DNA of 64,000 bases from Parahaliea mediterranea. Its GTDB lineage: Bacteria > Pseudomonadota > Gammaproteobacteria > Pseudomonadales > Halieaceae. This document shows, in pieces, positions 28,452-37,129 of the stretch. Location of the stretch: contig NZ_QEWO01000003.1 of the NCBI RefSeq assembly GCF_003402235.1, positions 372,001 to 436,000 on the forward strand, given 5' to 3'. Every line of letters begins with the position of its first letter. Position 1 is the first letter of the stretch. The position numbers were made by a program, and so were the translations under genes. The notes beneath the pieces were generated by a model. That model searched no databases. It was not told the DNA's origin and worked only from the letters and a program-made list of their open reading frames with translations.

Positions 28452-29567
28452 ATGAACCTGCTGTTCGTCGCCACCTCCTACCCGATCGACAACACCGATT
28501 GGCGCGGCGTGTTCATTCGCCACCTTGCGCACGCGCTGGCAGCGCGGGATAACATCACCCTGTCGGTATGGGCTCCTCCTGGCCCCCTTCCTTCGGGCGC
28601 AACGCAGGCCGCTACTCCTGAAGAGTCCGCCTGGCTGAAAAAACTGATGGACCATGGCGGCGTGGCGCACATCATGCGCTCTGGCGGGCTTGCGGCACTG
28701 GCAACGCCGCTGAAACTGCTGCGCTATCTTCGCAGCCTGTATCGGCGCGAACAACACATCGACATCTACCACTTGAACTGGCTGCAAACCGCGCTGCCCC
28801 TGCCCCGATCAGACACCCCTGTACTGATGACCGTACTGGGCACCGACTTAAAGCTGCTCTCTCTGCCACTGGTTAAGCAGGCCCTGCGGCGGGCAATGCG
28901 CAATCGCCCCGTAGCGATTTGCCCCAATGCCGAATGGATGACAGAGCCACTGACCAGTGCCTTTGGCGACCTGGCAATTATCCAGCCCGTGCCCTTTGGC
29001 ATTGACCCCATCTGGTTTGCGGTGCAGCGCCAGCCCAGTCTGGAGCGCCCCAAATGGCTTGCCGTGACCCGGCTGACCAGGGACAAACTTGGCCCCCTTC
29101 TGACATGGTCTGAACCGCTGTTTCGCGACCAGCAGCGCGAATTGCACCTGATCGGCCCAATGCAGGAAGACATCGCCCTGCCCGAGTGGATTCATTACCA
29201 CGGCGCCGCTTCGCCCGAGGTACTGGCGAGAGACTGGTTCCCCCAGGCTGCAGGGCTTATCACCCTCAGCCAGCACGCCGAGGGGCGCCCGCAGGTGATG
29301 CTTGAAGCCATGGCCGCAACGCTGCCGATCATTGCATCGGACCTGCCGGCACACCGCAACCTGGTATGGCCCGATACCACCGGCCTGCTTTGCTCAACCC
29401 CACAGGACTACGAAGCGGCTCTTCAAACCGCAGAAACCCCCGAGCTAAACCAGCGCTTTGGCCGGGCCGCGCGCGACTGGGTCACCGAAGAAATTGGCAC
29501 CTGGGCTGAATGCGCACAGCGGTACGCCGCCCTCTACCAAACACTGGGCGCAAACCGCCATGAATGA
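28452..29567 (+). CDS. Glycosyltransferase, GT4-like
   Basis: The 371-aa GT-B fold protein starts MNLLFVATSYPIDNTDWRGV. TVLGTDLKLLSLPL lies in the N-terminal domain. The donor-binding C-terminal domain has FPQAAGLITLSQHAEGRPQV then MLEAMAATLPIIASDLP, the E-x7-E type motif of GT4 enzymes. The sugar is unknown. It is the first gene of the glycan cluster, 113 bp after dxs, and overlaps the next gene by 8 bp. Confidence 0.85.
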   Translation: MNLLFVATSYPIDNTDWRGVFIRHLAHALAARDNITLSVWAPPGPLPSGATQAATPEESAWLKKLMDHGGVAHIMRSGGLAALATPLKLLRYLRSLYRREQHIDIYHLNWLQTALPLPRSDTPVLMTVLGTDLKLLSLPLVKQALRRAMRNRPVAICPNAEWMTEPLTSAFGDLAIIQPVPFGIDPIWFAVQRQPSLERPKWLAVTRLTRDKLGPLLTWSEPLFRDQQRELHLIGPMQEDIALPEWIHYHGAASPEVLARDWFPQAAGLITLSQHAEGRPQVMLEAMAATLPIIASDLPAHRNLVWPDTTGLLCSTPQDYEAALQTAETPELNQRFGRAARDWVTEEIGTWAECAQRYAALYQTLGANRHE

Positions 29568-30483
29568 ACCGGTACTGGTTGTGGGCGCCAGCGGCTTTAT
29601 CGGCCATGCCCTGTGCAGCCGACTGAAAGGCATGCGTTCCGTCTACGCGCTGACCAGGCACCAGCCGGCCAAGCCCATTGCCGGCGTCAATTACATTACC
29701 GGCGGCGTCGAAGCCGCGACAGACCTTGGCAACGTGCTCAGCACATGTGGCTGCGTTGTGTACACCGCATCATCCAGCACCCCAGGCAGCAGCGCCGGCA
29801 AACCCGTTGACGAGATAGAACAGCACCTTCGCCCGCTGAGCATTTTGCTCCAGCAACTGCAGTTCGAAGCGCCGCCGCACCTCATCTACCTATCCTCCGC
29901 CGGCGCAACCTACGGCAATGTGACGGGCAAACCCTTCGTTGAAGCCGACCTGCCCCGCCCGGCCTCGTATCACGGCGCCACCAAGTTCGCGGCAGAAATG
30001 CTCATCACCGCCTGGGCACACCAATACAAAGGCAAAGCGACCGTCTTCCGGCCCTCCAACGTCTATGGGCCAGGGCAACAAACCCGCCAGGGCTTTGGCA
30101 TCATTCCCGCTGCGCTCAGTGCGCAACAACAAAATAAAACCCTGGAAATCTGGGGCGATGGCAGCGCCATCAGGGATTACCTTTACATAGACGACCTGAT
30201 TACCTTGCTGAGCAAAGCCATAGACGATGGCGGCAGCCCGGGCACCAGCACATTCAACGCATCGAGCGGCGACTGCGTGAGCCTGAATCAACTGTTAGAC
30301 ATCATCGCCGGCATCGGGGGGCTGGGCCTCAACTTGCGGTTCAAACCGGCAAGGGCCGTGGATGCCAGTGAAGTACGATTCGATAGCACCAAAACCCAAC
30401 AGCATTTTAACTGGCAGCCTAAGTACACCCTTTCCACTGGCCTGCAGGCGACATGGGAATGGATCAACAACAGCGCGCACTAG
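29560..30483 (+). CDS. NAD-dependent epimerase/dehydratase family protein (YxxxK tyrosine shifted)
   Basis: The 307-aa extended SDR probably acts on a nucleotide sugar. The NAD motif is VVGASGFIGHAL. The catalytic block reads PASYHGATKFAAE, so the usual Tyr of YxxxK is His, with a Tyr one residue earlier. The substrate region has VFRPSNVYGPGQ and DYLYIDDL. It overlaps its neighbours on both sides, so it is firmly in the operon. Whether it is still a catalyst is open. Confidence 0.85.
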   Translation: MNEPVLVVGASGFIGHALCSRLKGMRSVYALTRHQPAKPIAGVNYITGGVEAATDLGNVLSTCGCVVYTASSSTPGSSAGKPVDEIEQHLRPLSILLQQLQFEAPPHLIYLSSAGATYGNVTGKPFVEADLPRPASYHGATKFAAEMLITAWAHQYKGKATVFRPSNVYGPGQQTRQGFGIIPAALSAQQQNKTLEIWGDGSAIRDYLYIDDLITLLSKAIDDGGSPGTSTFNASSGDCVSLNQLLDIIAGIGGLGLNLRFKPARAVDASEVRFDSTKTQQHFNWQPKYTLSTGLQATWEWINNSAH

Positions 30484-31514
30484 CCAGCCATTCAGCGTCC
30501 ATTGTTTCGGTGTGCATTGCACACTACCGGGGTGTTGACCTGTTAGCAGACTGCATTGATTCCGTACTGCAACAGACCGGCGACGTGCGGACTGAAATCA
30601 TCGTGCACGATGATGCGTCAGACCCGGAATCCTTGCCATTTCTTGCTACCCGCTATCCACAGGTAAAGGTAATTGCCAGCGACACCAATGTCGGCTTTTG
30701 CGTGGCCAACAACCGGATGGTTGAGCAGGCCAAAGGCGAATACATACTGCTGCTGAACAACGACGCCGCACTGTTCCCCGACGCTCTGGTAACACTACAA
30801 ACTGTCGCTGAAGAACACCCCAACGCCATCCTCACACTTCCCCAGTACGACTGGGAAACTCACGAGCTTGTGGATAGAGGCTGCCTGCTGGATCCCTTCT
30901 ACAACCCAGTGCCAAACCTTTCCCCGGAGCGCAGTGACGTTGCCATGGTGATTGGGGCGTGCCTATGGGTGGGGCGGCACCAATGGGGGCAACTCGGTGG
31001 ATTCCCCGAGTGGCTGGAGTCAATTGGAGAAGATATGTACCTGTGCTGCGCCGCCCGGCTGGCTGGCCTGCAAGTACAGGCACTTACGAAAAGTGGCTAC
31101 CGGCATCGTCAGGGCGGCAGCTTTGGCGGCAACAAAGCAACCGAAGGCCGGCTTGCCAGCACCTATCGCAGAAGACGCTACAGCGAGAGAAACAAGACGT
31201 TTACCTTGCTGGTTATGACACCAACAGTACTTGTATGGCCGTTACTGCTGATTCATCTCATTGCACTGCTGGCCGAGGGGCTGCTGTTCGGCTTACTTCG
31301 GGTTGATGCACGCGCGGTGGTTGAAATCTACCTTAACGTACCGCGTGAACTGGTGCTCCAGCTTCCCCAACTTCTGCGGGAGCGGAAAACAAAACAAGCA
31401 TCCAGGCAGGCCAGCCTGACACAGTATCTTGAAGGATTTCGCCTGACGCCTCGCAAACTCAGCATGCTGTACCAGTATGGACTGCCCAAGCTCACGAACA
31501 CGGCAAGCCGATGA
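30453..31514 (+). CDS. Family 2 glycosyltransferase
   Basis: The 353-aa GT-A fold protein has SVCIAHYRGVDLLADCIDSV and IIVHDDASDPESL in the nucleotide-binding part. The DXD-like metal site is LLLNNDAALFPDAL. Further along come VIGACLWVGRHQWGQLGGFP and ESIGEDMYLCCAARLAG, typical of WcaA/rhamnosyl-type enzymes. Two hydrophobic helices near residues 250-280 suggest membrane association. It overlaps the epimerase by 31 bp and the next transferase by 4 bp. Confidence 0.87.
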   Translation: MGMDQQQRALASHSASIVSVCIAHYRGVDLLADCIDSVLQQTGDVRTEIIVHDDASDPESLPFLATRYPQVKVIASDTNVGFCVANNRMVEQAKGEYILLLNNDAALFPDALVTLQTVAEEHPNAILTLPQYDWETHELVDRGCLLDPFYNPVPNLSPERSDVAMVIGACLWVGRHQWGQLGGFPEWLESIGEDMYLCCAARLAGLQVQALTKSGYRHRQGGSFGGNKATEGRLASTYRRRRYSERNKTFTLLVMTPTVLVWPLLLIHLIALLAEGLLFGLLRVDARAVVEIYLNVPRELVLQLPQLLRERKTKQASRQASLTQYLEGFRLTPRKLSMLYQYGLPKLTNTASR

Positions 31515-32497
31515 GTTTGACCACCGCCACCATGCCGACAATTTCAAGCATTGTCGTCACCTACCACCCCAAAGCAGAAGAATTCGCACCCCTGCTCGAC
31601 GCTCTGCTGCAACAAACGCATCGCGTTATCGTTGTCGATAACACACCCGGCGAAGCAAACCCCGCACTGGGCGCGCTTTTGCAGCAGTCCATATCACCAG
31701 AGCGCTGCCAAACCATCCGGTTTGGCGAAAACCTCGGCATCGCTACAGCACTGAATACAGGCTGCGAACAGGCCATGAGTGCAGGCAGCGATTTTGTACT
31801 GCTCAGCGATCAAGACAGCCTGCCGGCGCCCAACATGGTGGCCGAACTGGTTAAGGGCTACTACGCATGTGAACAGAATACCGGCGACATTGCCGCAGTA
31901 GGCCCCTGCTACACCGACATGCACACCGAATTAACCTACCCATTCCAAGTCCAGAAGCCAGGCAACCTGTTCTATTCGCACGGGTGGCCGACAGAAGACA
32001 CCCCCTATATCGAAGCTCTATCGCTAATTACATCCGGCACGCTGATACCCGCTGCAATTTTGCAAAAAGTCGGCTTAATGCGTGAAGACTTCTTCATCGA
32101 CCACGTAGACACAGAATGGGGAATGCGGGCCAGGCACTTGGGCCTCAAACTGATCGGCTGCGGCCCCGCCAGGATGTATCAGCGAATGGGTGAGAACGCC
32201 GTTCGTGTTTGGTACTTTGGCTGGCGAAACGAGAGCCTGTATAGCCCAACGAGGCTGTATTATCGGCTTAGGAACTTTGTCGCTCTTCTCAAGGATCCAA
32301 GAATAGATTGGCGGTGGAAGGTTAGGAGTAGCTGGTATTCTTTGGGACTGGTATACACCCATGCAGTATATGGAAACAGACGCTGGAAGCTCATATTACA
32401 TGCATCTCAAGGGATTATTGAAGGCACAACCGCGAACCTAGGAAAGAAGAGCGAAGTCAAATCTACCAAAACTTCCTCATTAGAAAAAAACCACTAA
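31511..32497 (+). CDS. Family 2 glycosyltransferase, rhamnosyltransferase-like
   Basis: The 328-aa protein has SSIVVTYHPKAEEFAPLLDA, IVVDNTPGE and the DXD-type motif FVLLSDQDSLPAPNM typical of dTDP-rhamnosyltransferases. ITSGTLIPAAILQKVGLMRE and FIDHVDTEWGMRARHLG follow. It is translationally coupled to the gene before it (ATGA). Base composition falls in its last 80 codons, near 32,260-32,340, where the AT-rich part of the cluster starts. The C-terminus (KKSEVKSTKTSSLEKNH) looks disordered. Confidence 0.85.
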   Translation: MSLTTATMPTISSIVVTYHPKAEEFAPLLDALLQQTHRVIVVDNTPGEANPALGALLQQSISPERCQTIRFGENLGIATALNTGCEQAMSAGSDFVLLSDQDSLPAPNMVAELVKGYYACEQNTGDIAAVGPCYTDMHTELTYPFQVQKPGNLFYSHGWPTEDTPYIEALSLITSGTLIPAAILQKVGLMREDFFIDHVDTEWGMRARHLGLKLIGCGPARMYQRMGENAVRVWYFGWRNESLYSPTRLYYRLRNFVALLKDPRIDWRWKVRSSWYSLGLVYTHAVYGNRRWKLILHASQGIIEGTTANLGKKSEVKSTKTSSLEKNH

Positions 32498-32594
32498 TCT
32501 AACACAAACACCTTTAAGACGTTACCGGATCGGCAGAGAACTTTTCTCTCCAATATTTTTGTTAACAAGTCAGAAAATAGACCTCCGAGGATAT

Positions 32595-33893
32595 ATGAAA
32601 AATAGCTTTCCACGCAGAGTATTAGTATTTCCAGATACAACTGAAATTGCCTGCGAAATATTTTCCTCCCTTAGAGATGCAAAAGAAATTGATTTGTATG
32701 GCGCGTCTGCCAACAACGAAAATATCAGTCCACTGCGTGCAGAAAAACATGCATATGTTGAACCCGTAACCAACCCAGTTTGGGTAGATCAGATTAACGC
32801 CTTGTGTTCCAAATGGGATATTGACTACATATACCCCGCACATGACGACGTCATACTTGCTCTAGCAAAGCAACGTAAATTCATGGCTTCAATACCACTA
32901 ATCCCATCGACATGGTGTTGTGAAATCACACGCTCAAAAACACGAACCTATAAAGAATTAGAGGGCTTGGTTCGAGTACCGAAAGTTCACCCTTTAACCA
33001 CAGAAGAAATCGAATACCCCGTTTTTATAAAACCTGACTGTGGAAACGGATCAATTGACGCTCAACGCATTGACTCACTTCAGCAATACGAAGCCGCGAT
33101 AGAGAAACGAAGCGACCTGATCGTATGCGAGTACCTGCCAGGACCAGAGTTTACTGTAGACTGCTTTAGTGACAGAGATCATGGACTATTGTACTGCGGT
33201 GCTCGCGAACGACTACATATTAAGAACGGAATAAGTGTTATTACGCGAACATTGCAACTACCCAACGCAGATGCAATGGCAAGAGCAATCAGCTCTAAAC
33301 TTGGCATGCAGGGAGCTTGGTTTTTTCAGATAAAGCGCGCTAAAAGCGGAGAATTAACTCTCTTAGAAGTCGCCCCACGAATAGCCGGATCAATGGCTTG
33401 CAACAGGATACGCGGTGTAAACTTTCCTTTATTGACAATTTTCGAGCATGAGAGACTACCAATCAGTATCAGCCCCATTGAAAAGAATGCAATCTTGTAC
33501 CGCAGGTTGAGCTTTCATAGCAAGATAGAAGATCAAGAACTACCTCAAAAAATCTATGTCGACTACGATGACACCCTAGTTATAGCTGATAGAATAAACA
33601 TCCGCTTGGTTGGGCTTTTACTCCACCTTTCGGAAAGAGGGGCAGAGATTCACTTAATTAGCAAACACAAAGGTCAACTATTGTCAGATATTAAAAAAAG
33701 GCGCCTATTATCACTTTTTGATTCTATAGTACACATCACCGACGGCAGAAGAAAATCAGATTATATTGATAAAAACTCGGCTAATGCCATATTTATAGAT
33801 GACAGCTATTCAGAGCGTAGAGAAATTGAATCTATCTGTAAAATACAAACTTTCGACTGCAGCATGATCGAATCCTTATTTTCTTTAGAGTGA
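32595..33893 (+). CDS. ATP-grasp ligase fused to a C-terminal HAD-like domain
   Basis: The 432-aa protein has two parts. Residues 1-300 form an ATP-grasp domain of the carbamoyl-phosphate-synthase-large-chain type: DYIYPAHDDVILALAK, YPVFIKPDCGNGSIDAQRI (ATP-binding strand), CEYLPGPEFTVDCF and LTLLEVAPRIAGSMA (metal ligands). Residues 325-432 form a HAD-like domain with YVDYDDTLV, HLISKH and IFIDDSYSERREI. Together they suggest ATP-dependent amide ligation and phosphate removal on a sugar or its side chain. ATG 32595 follows GAGGA. AT-rich, like its downstream neighbours. Confidence 0.8.
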   Translation: MKNSFPRRVLVFPDTTEIACEIFSSLRDAKEIDLYGASANNENISPLRAEKHAYVEPVTNPVWVDQINALCSKWDIDYIYPAHDDVILALAKQRKFMASIPLIPSTWCCEITRSKTRTYKELEGLVRVPKVHPLTTEEIEYPVFIKPDCGNGSIDAQRIDSLQQYEAAIEKRSDLIVCEYLPGPEFTVDCFSDRDHGLLYCGARERLHIKNGISVITRTLQLPNADAMARAISSKLGMQGAWFFQIKRAKSGELTLLEVAPRIAGSMACNRIRGVNFPLLTIFEHERLPISISPIEKNAILYRRLSFHSKIEDQELPQKIYVDYDDTLVIADRINIRLVGLLLHLSERGAEIHLISKHKGQLLSDIKKRRLLSLFDSIVHITDGRRKSDYIDKNSANAIFIDDSYSERREIESICKIQTFDCSMIESLFSLE

Positions 33894-33899
33894 ATCATC

Positions 33900-34451
33900 G
33901 TGGTAAAAAAGAATCAGATACCAAGCGATTTTGACATCCAGGCGCTTTCTTTGTTACGCGCTAACATACATGATTTTCTAAAAAATTCGGGGAGTCAGTT
34001 CAAAAAGTCTATCACTGCACGCGTGCTTGACATTGCGCCACAAATTCACTCTGGCGCTCGACCATTCTTCCCGGAAAACGTGGAAATTGAAACACTAGAC
34101 ATTGATCCTGCCAGTGGTGCCACACATATCGCAGACATTTGTGATCGAAATCTTCCTGGGAGGATCGGATTTTTCGACGGCATCGTTTGTACTGAAGTAC
34201 TCGAACACACCTTGCAGCCTTTTGATGCATGTGACAATTTATTTGATCTCCTTAAGTCTCGCGGAAGAGTTTTCGTTAGTACTCCTTATAATTTTCGTAT
34301 ACATGGACCGCTGCCAGACTGCTGGCGATTTACTGAGTATGGACTTAGACAATTATTTAGGAAATTTGAAATAGAAGAGTTGAAGTCGCTTGAAACAGAA
34401 GGTCGCTCCTTAATGCCCATCCAGTACACTCTAGTAGCTCGAAAGCCCTGA
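33900..34451 (+). CDS. Class I SAM-dependent methyltransferase
   Basis: The 183-aa protein has the Rossmann-like methyltransferase pattern: RVLDIAPQIHSGARP in the place of motif I without the usual glycine-rich loop, then ETLDIDPASGATHIADICDR, FDGIVCTEVLEHTLQPFDA and GRVFVSTPYNFRIHGPLPDC. It is short for the family, and the weak motif I makes cofactor binding uncertain. The GTG start at 33900 lies 6 bp after the ATP-grasp gene. It probably methylates a sugar intermediate of the cluster. Confidence 0.78.
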   Translation: MVKKNQIPSDFDIQALSLLRANIHDFLKNSGSQFKKSITARVLDIAPQIHSGARPFFPENVEIETLDIDPASGATHIADICDRNLPGRIGFFDGIVCTEVLEHTLQPFDACDNLFDLLKSRGRVFVSTPYNFRIHGPLPDCWRFTEYGLRQLFRKFEIEELKSLETEGRSLMPIQYTLVARKP

Positions 34452-34476
34452 TCAAAATACCTTTAACTCTACGGTC

Positions 34477-35577
34477 ATGACTATGCCAGAGAACCCGCTT
34501 TATGTAACCCGACCTGAACTACCTCCGCTGGAGGAATTCCTACCACACCTGGAAAAAATCTGGGAGAGTCGCCAACTTACCAACAGTGGGCCTTATCACC
34601 AAGATTTTGAAGAAGCATTGGCTCGCTATCTCGGAGTTGAGTATTTATCACTCTTTTGCAATGCAACCATTGCATTGATCACTGCTCTACAAGCTCTTCG
34701 AATTTCTGGTGAAGTAATTACCAGTCCATACTCTTTCCCCGCCACCTCTCACGCTCTTCTATGGAATGGGATAAAACCAATCTTTGTAGATATTGACCCT
34801 ATTACCCTTAACATCGATGCCAATCGCATTGGGGATGCGATTACGCCAAATACCACAGGAATTTTACCCATGCATTGTTATGGTCAGCCGTGCGATGTAA
34901 ATCATTTACAGAATATTGCTGACAACTACAATTTACGCCTTGTATACGATGCAGCCCATGCCTTCAAAGTTGAAGTAGATGGAAAAAGCATTCTTAATTT
35001 TGGCGATCTGTCGGTACTTAGCTTTCACGCAACAAAAGTGTTTAACACTTTTGAAGGTGGTGCAATAATAAGCCCGGACACTAAAACAAAGCAACGCATT
35101 GATCGGTTAAAGAATTTTGGTTATGTAGATGAGCAAACTGTCGTAGCGCCCGGCATTAATGGAAAAATGAGCGAATTCAACGCAGCACTAGGAATTGTCC
35201 AGATTCAGTATGCAGACCAGGTGCTGGAACGCAGGAAGGCAGTAGCAAACCGCTATATTCAAAGGCTAAAATTGCTAAAAGGAATTCGTATCGTTGAATC
35301 AACAAATCATTCATACTTTCCTATTCTTATCACCGCTGCTTACCCTCTGACACGTGACGAACTTTATAATAGATTTAGAGAAAGTAACATCTGGGTAAGA
35401 AAGTACTTTTCGCCCTTACTTACTGAATTCCCAATGTATCGTGATTTTCCATCAGCAGATCCAAAAAATCTTCCGAACGCAATTAATGCTTCCCGTAATA
35501 TACTTTGTCTGCCGCTGTTCCCCTCGCTTAGCAACAGCGAACAGGACAGAGTGCTAAAAATTTTAGAATCAGCCTAA
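34477..35577 (+). CDS. DegT/DnrJ/EryC1-family PLP-dependent sugar aminotransferase
   Basis: The 366-aa type I fold aminotransferase probably converts a keto-sugar nucleotide to an amino sugar. LFCNATIALITALQAL, SPYSFPATSHALLWNG and VYDAAHAFKVEVDGK frame the PLP site, and the Schiff-base Lys is in SFHATKVFNTFEGGA. The C-terminal domain is complete. It lies 25 bp after the methyltransferase and 47 bp before the flippase. An amino sugar made here could be the acceptor for the ATP-grasp ligase. Confidence 0.9.
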   Translation: MTMPENPLYVTRPELPPLEEFLPHLEKIWESRQLTNSGPYHQDFEEALARYLGVEYLSLFCNATIALITALQALRISGEVITSPYSFPATSHALLWNGIKPIFVDIDPITLNIDANRIGDAITPNTTGILPMHCYGQPCDVNHLQNIADNYNLRLVYDAAHAFKVEVDGKSILNFGDLSVLSFHATKVFNTFEGGAIISPDTKTKQRIDRLKNFGYVDEQTVVAPGINGKMSEFNAALGIVQIQYADQVLERRKAVANRYIQRLKLLKGIRIVESTNHSYFPILITAAYPLTRDELYNRFRESNIWVRKYFSPLLTEFPMYRDFPSADPKNLPNAINASRNILCLPLFPSLSNSEQDRVLKILESA

Positions 35578-35624
35578 CTCGAATCTATATGTTCTACATA
35601 TCCTCTATCGCGTAATAAGGCTTC

Positions 35625-37127
35625 GTGGCTCTCAGAACCAACACGCTGGCCAACTACGCCGGAACAGCATATAGCGCAATTATCGCTGTACTGGTGGTTC
35701 CCCTATACTTCCAGCATCTTGGCCCGGAAGCCTATGGACTCGTTGGATTTTTTTCACTTGCCCAGGCTTGGTTAAATGTTCTCGACCTTGGGCTATCACA
35801 GTTAACAGCACGCACCGCGGCCACAAAGGGGTATCAAGAGCCACAGAATTTTGTTCTACTCGTGAAGAGTCTAGAATTGGTATTTTTTGTTGTTTTTCTG
35901 TGCATATCCGGATTTTTCTTTTTTGGTGGAAAGATAATTGCAGAAGAATGGCTAATAGCGTCTAATTTAGATCTTAATTCTCTTACAGATTGCCTGGCAT
36001 TAATTGGAGCAACAATTGGGCTCCGATTATGGATGTCCCTCTACAAAAGTACGTTAGTCGGACTTGAAAGACAGATCATTCTCAATATTATGATTTCCAT
36101 TAGCTCTACTGCCCGCTATCCTGGATCGTTAGTACTATTAACTTGCTTCACCACCGATGTGGTCGTTTTTTTTTACTACCAGTTGGCAATAAGCGCAATA
36201 GAACTGCTGTTATTGGCAGTCATATCATATAGGCAAATACCCAAAAAAATGCCTTTAAGGCCGCTTTTTAGCTTGCCCTCTGTAATGGAGGGGCTTCCAT
36301 TTGCTGGCACCATCGCATTCAGTAGTTTAGTTTCAATTTTACTTGTTCAATTTGACAAGCTAATTTTTTCAAAAACTTTAACCTTAGCAGAGTTCGGCTA
36401 TTTATCAGCGGCAACTTTTATCACTACTGCAATTTTTCAAGCCGCCGGACCGATTAGCCAAGCTCTACTGCCAAGATTAACTGCCTTATTTTCTTCTGGT
36501 GAAGAAGCGGGTTTTAGGGCGGCCTATTTAAATGGAGCTGAACTTTTCTGCATAGTAATTGCTCCTGTAACTTTTACCATTGCCATTTTCTCTCAGCCAC
36601 TTCTACAGGCCTGGACTGGAAGCTACGAAGCTGGACTATGGGGAAAAGATATTCTATTTTGGTATGCGTTAGGAAGTGGGACAATGGCGCTTTCCAGTTT
36701 CCATTATTTCCTACAGTATGTGCACGGCAAAATGCGCCTTCACGTCATTTGGTTAAGTTTTTCTGCTTTATTACAAACCCCTGTGCTTGCAAGCCTAGCT
36801 ATTTCGGGAAATGTTAAAGACGCTGCGCTGACCTGGTTCCTGTTTCGCATTGCTGATGTGCTTTTATGGTCTCCTTACATTCATAAAGTTTTTGCTCCTG
36901 GACTGTATCACAGCTTATTGTTCCGTTTCTTAAAACCCATATCAATTAGCATTATAGTTCTTATATTTCTTCAATGGTGGATTGGAAGCCTTGATGGGCT
37001 CAGCAGACCAATGGCTTCATTTACCATAGTTTCATCCGGCTGTATTGCGTTGCTTTTTTGCATTTTATTATCGCCCTTTGCTCGACATCAAATAAAGCAA
37101 ACAATCGGATTTTTAAATTATTTTTAA
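35625..37127 (+). CDS. Wzx-like polysaccharide/oligosaccharide flippase
   Basis: The 500-aa polytopic membrane protein of the MATE/PST superfamily has about 12-14 helices. It starts MALRTNTLANYAGTAYSAII, and VPLYFQHLGPEAYGLVGFF is the typical first-loop motif of O-antigen and repeat-unit flippases. The GTG at 35625 follows AAGG. It would carry a lipid-linked oligosaccharide across the inner membrane. No Wzy polymerase or Wzz gene is seen next to it. Confidence 0.9.
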   Translation: MALRTNTLANYAGTAYSAIIAVLVVPLYFQHLGPEAYGLVGFFSLAQAWLNVLDLGLSQLTARTAATKGYQEPQNFVLLVKSLELVFFVVFLCISGFFFFGGKIIAEEWLIASNLDLNSLTDCLALIGATIGLRLWMSLYKSTLVGLERQIILNIMISISSTARYPGSLVLLTCFTTDVVVFFYYQLAISAIELLLLAVISYRQIPKKMPLRPLFSLPSVMEGLPFAGTIAFSSLVSILLVQFDKLIFSKTLTLAEFGYLSAATFITTAIFQAAGPISQALLPRLTALFSSGEEAGFRAAYLNGAELFCIVIAPVTFTIAIFSQPLLQAWTGSYEAGLWGKDILFWYALGSGTMALSSFHYFLQYVHGKMRLHVIWLSFSALLQTPVLASLAISGNVKDAALTWFLFRIADVLLWSPYIHKVFAPGLYHSLLFRFLKPISISIIVLIFLQWWIGSLDGLSRPMASFTIVSSGCIALLFCILLSPFARHQIKQTIGFLNYF

Positions 37128-37129
37128 CC

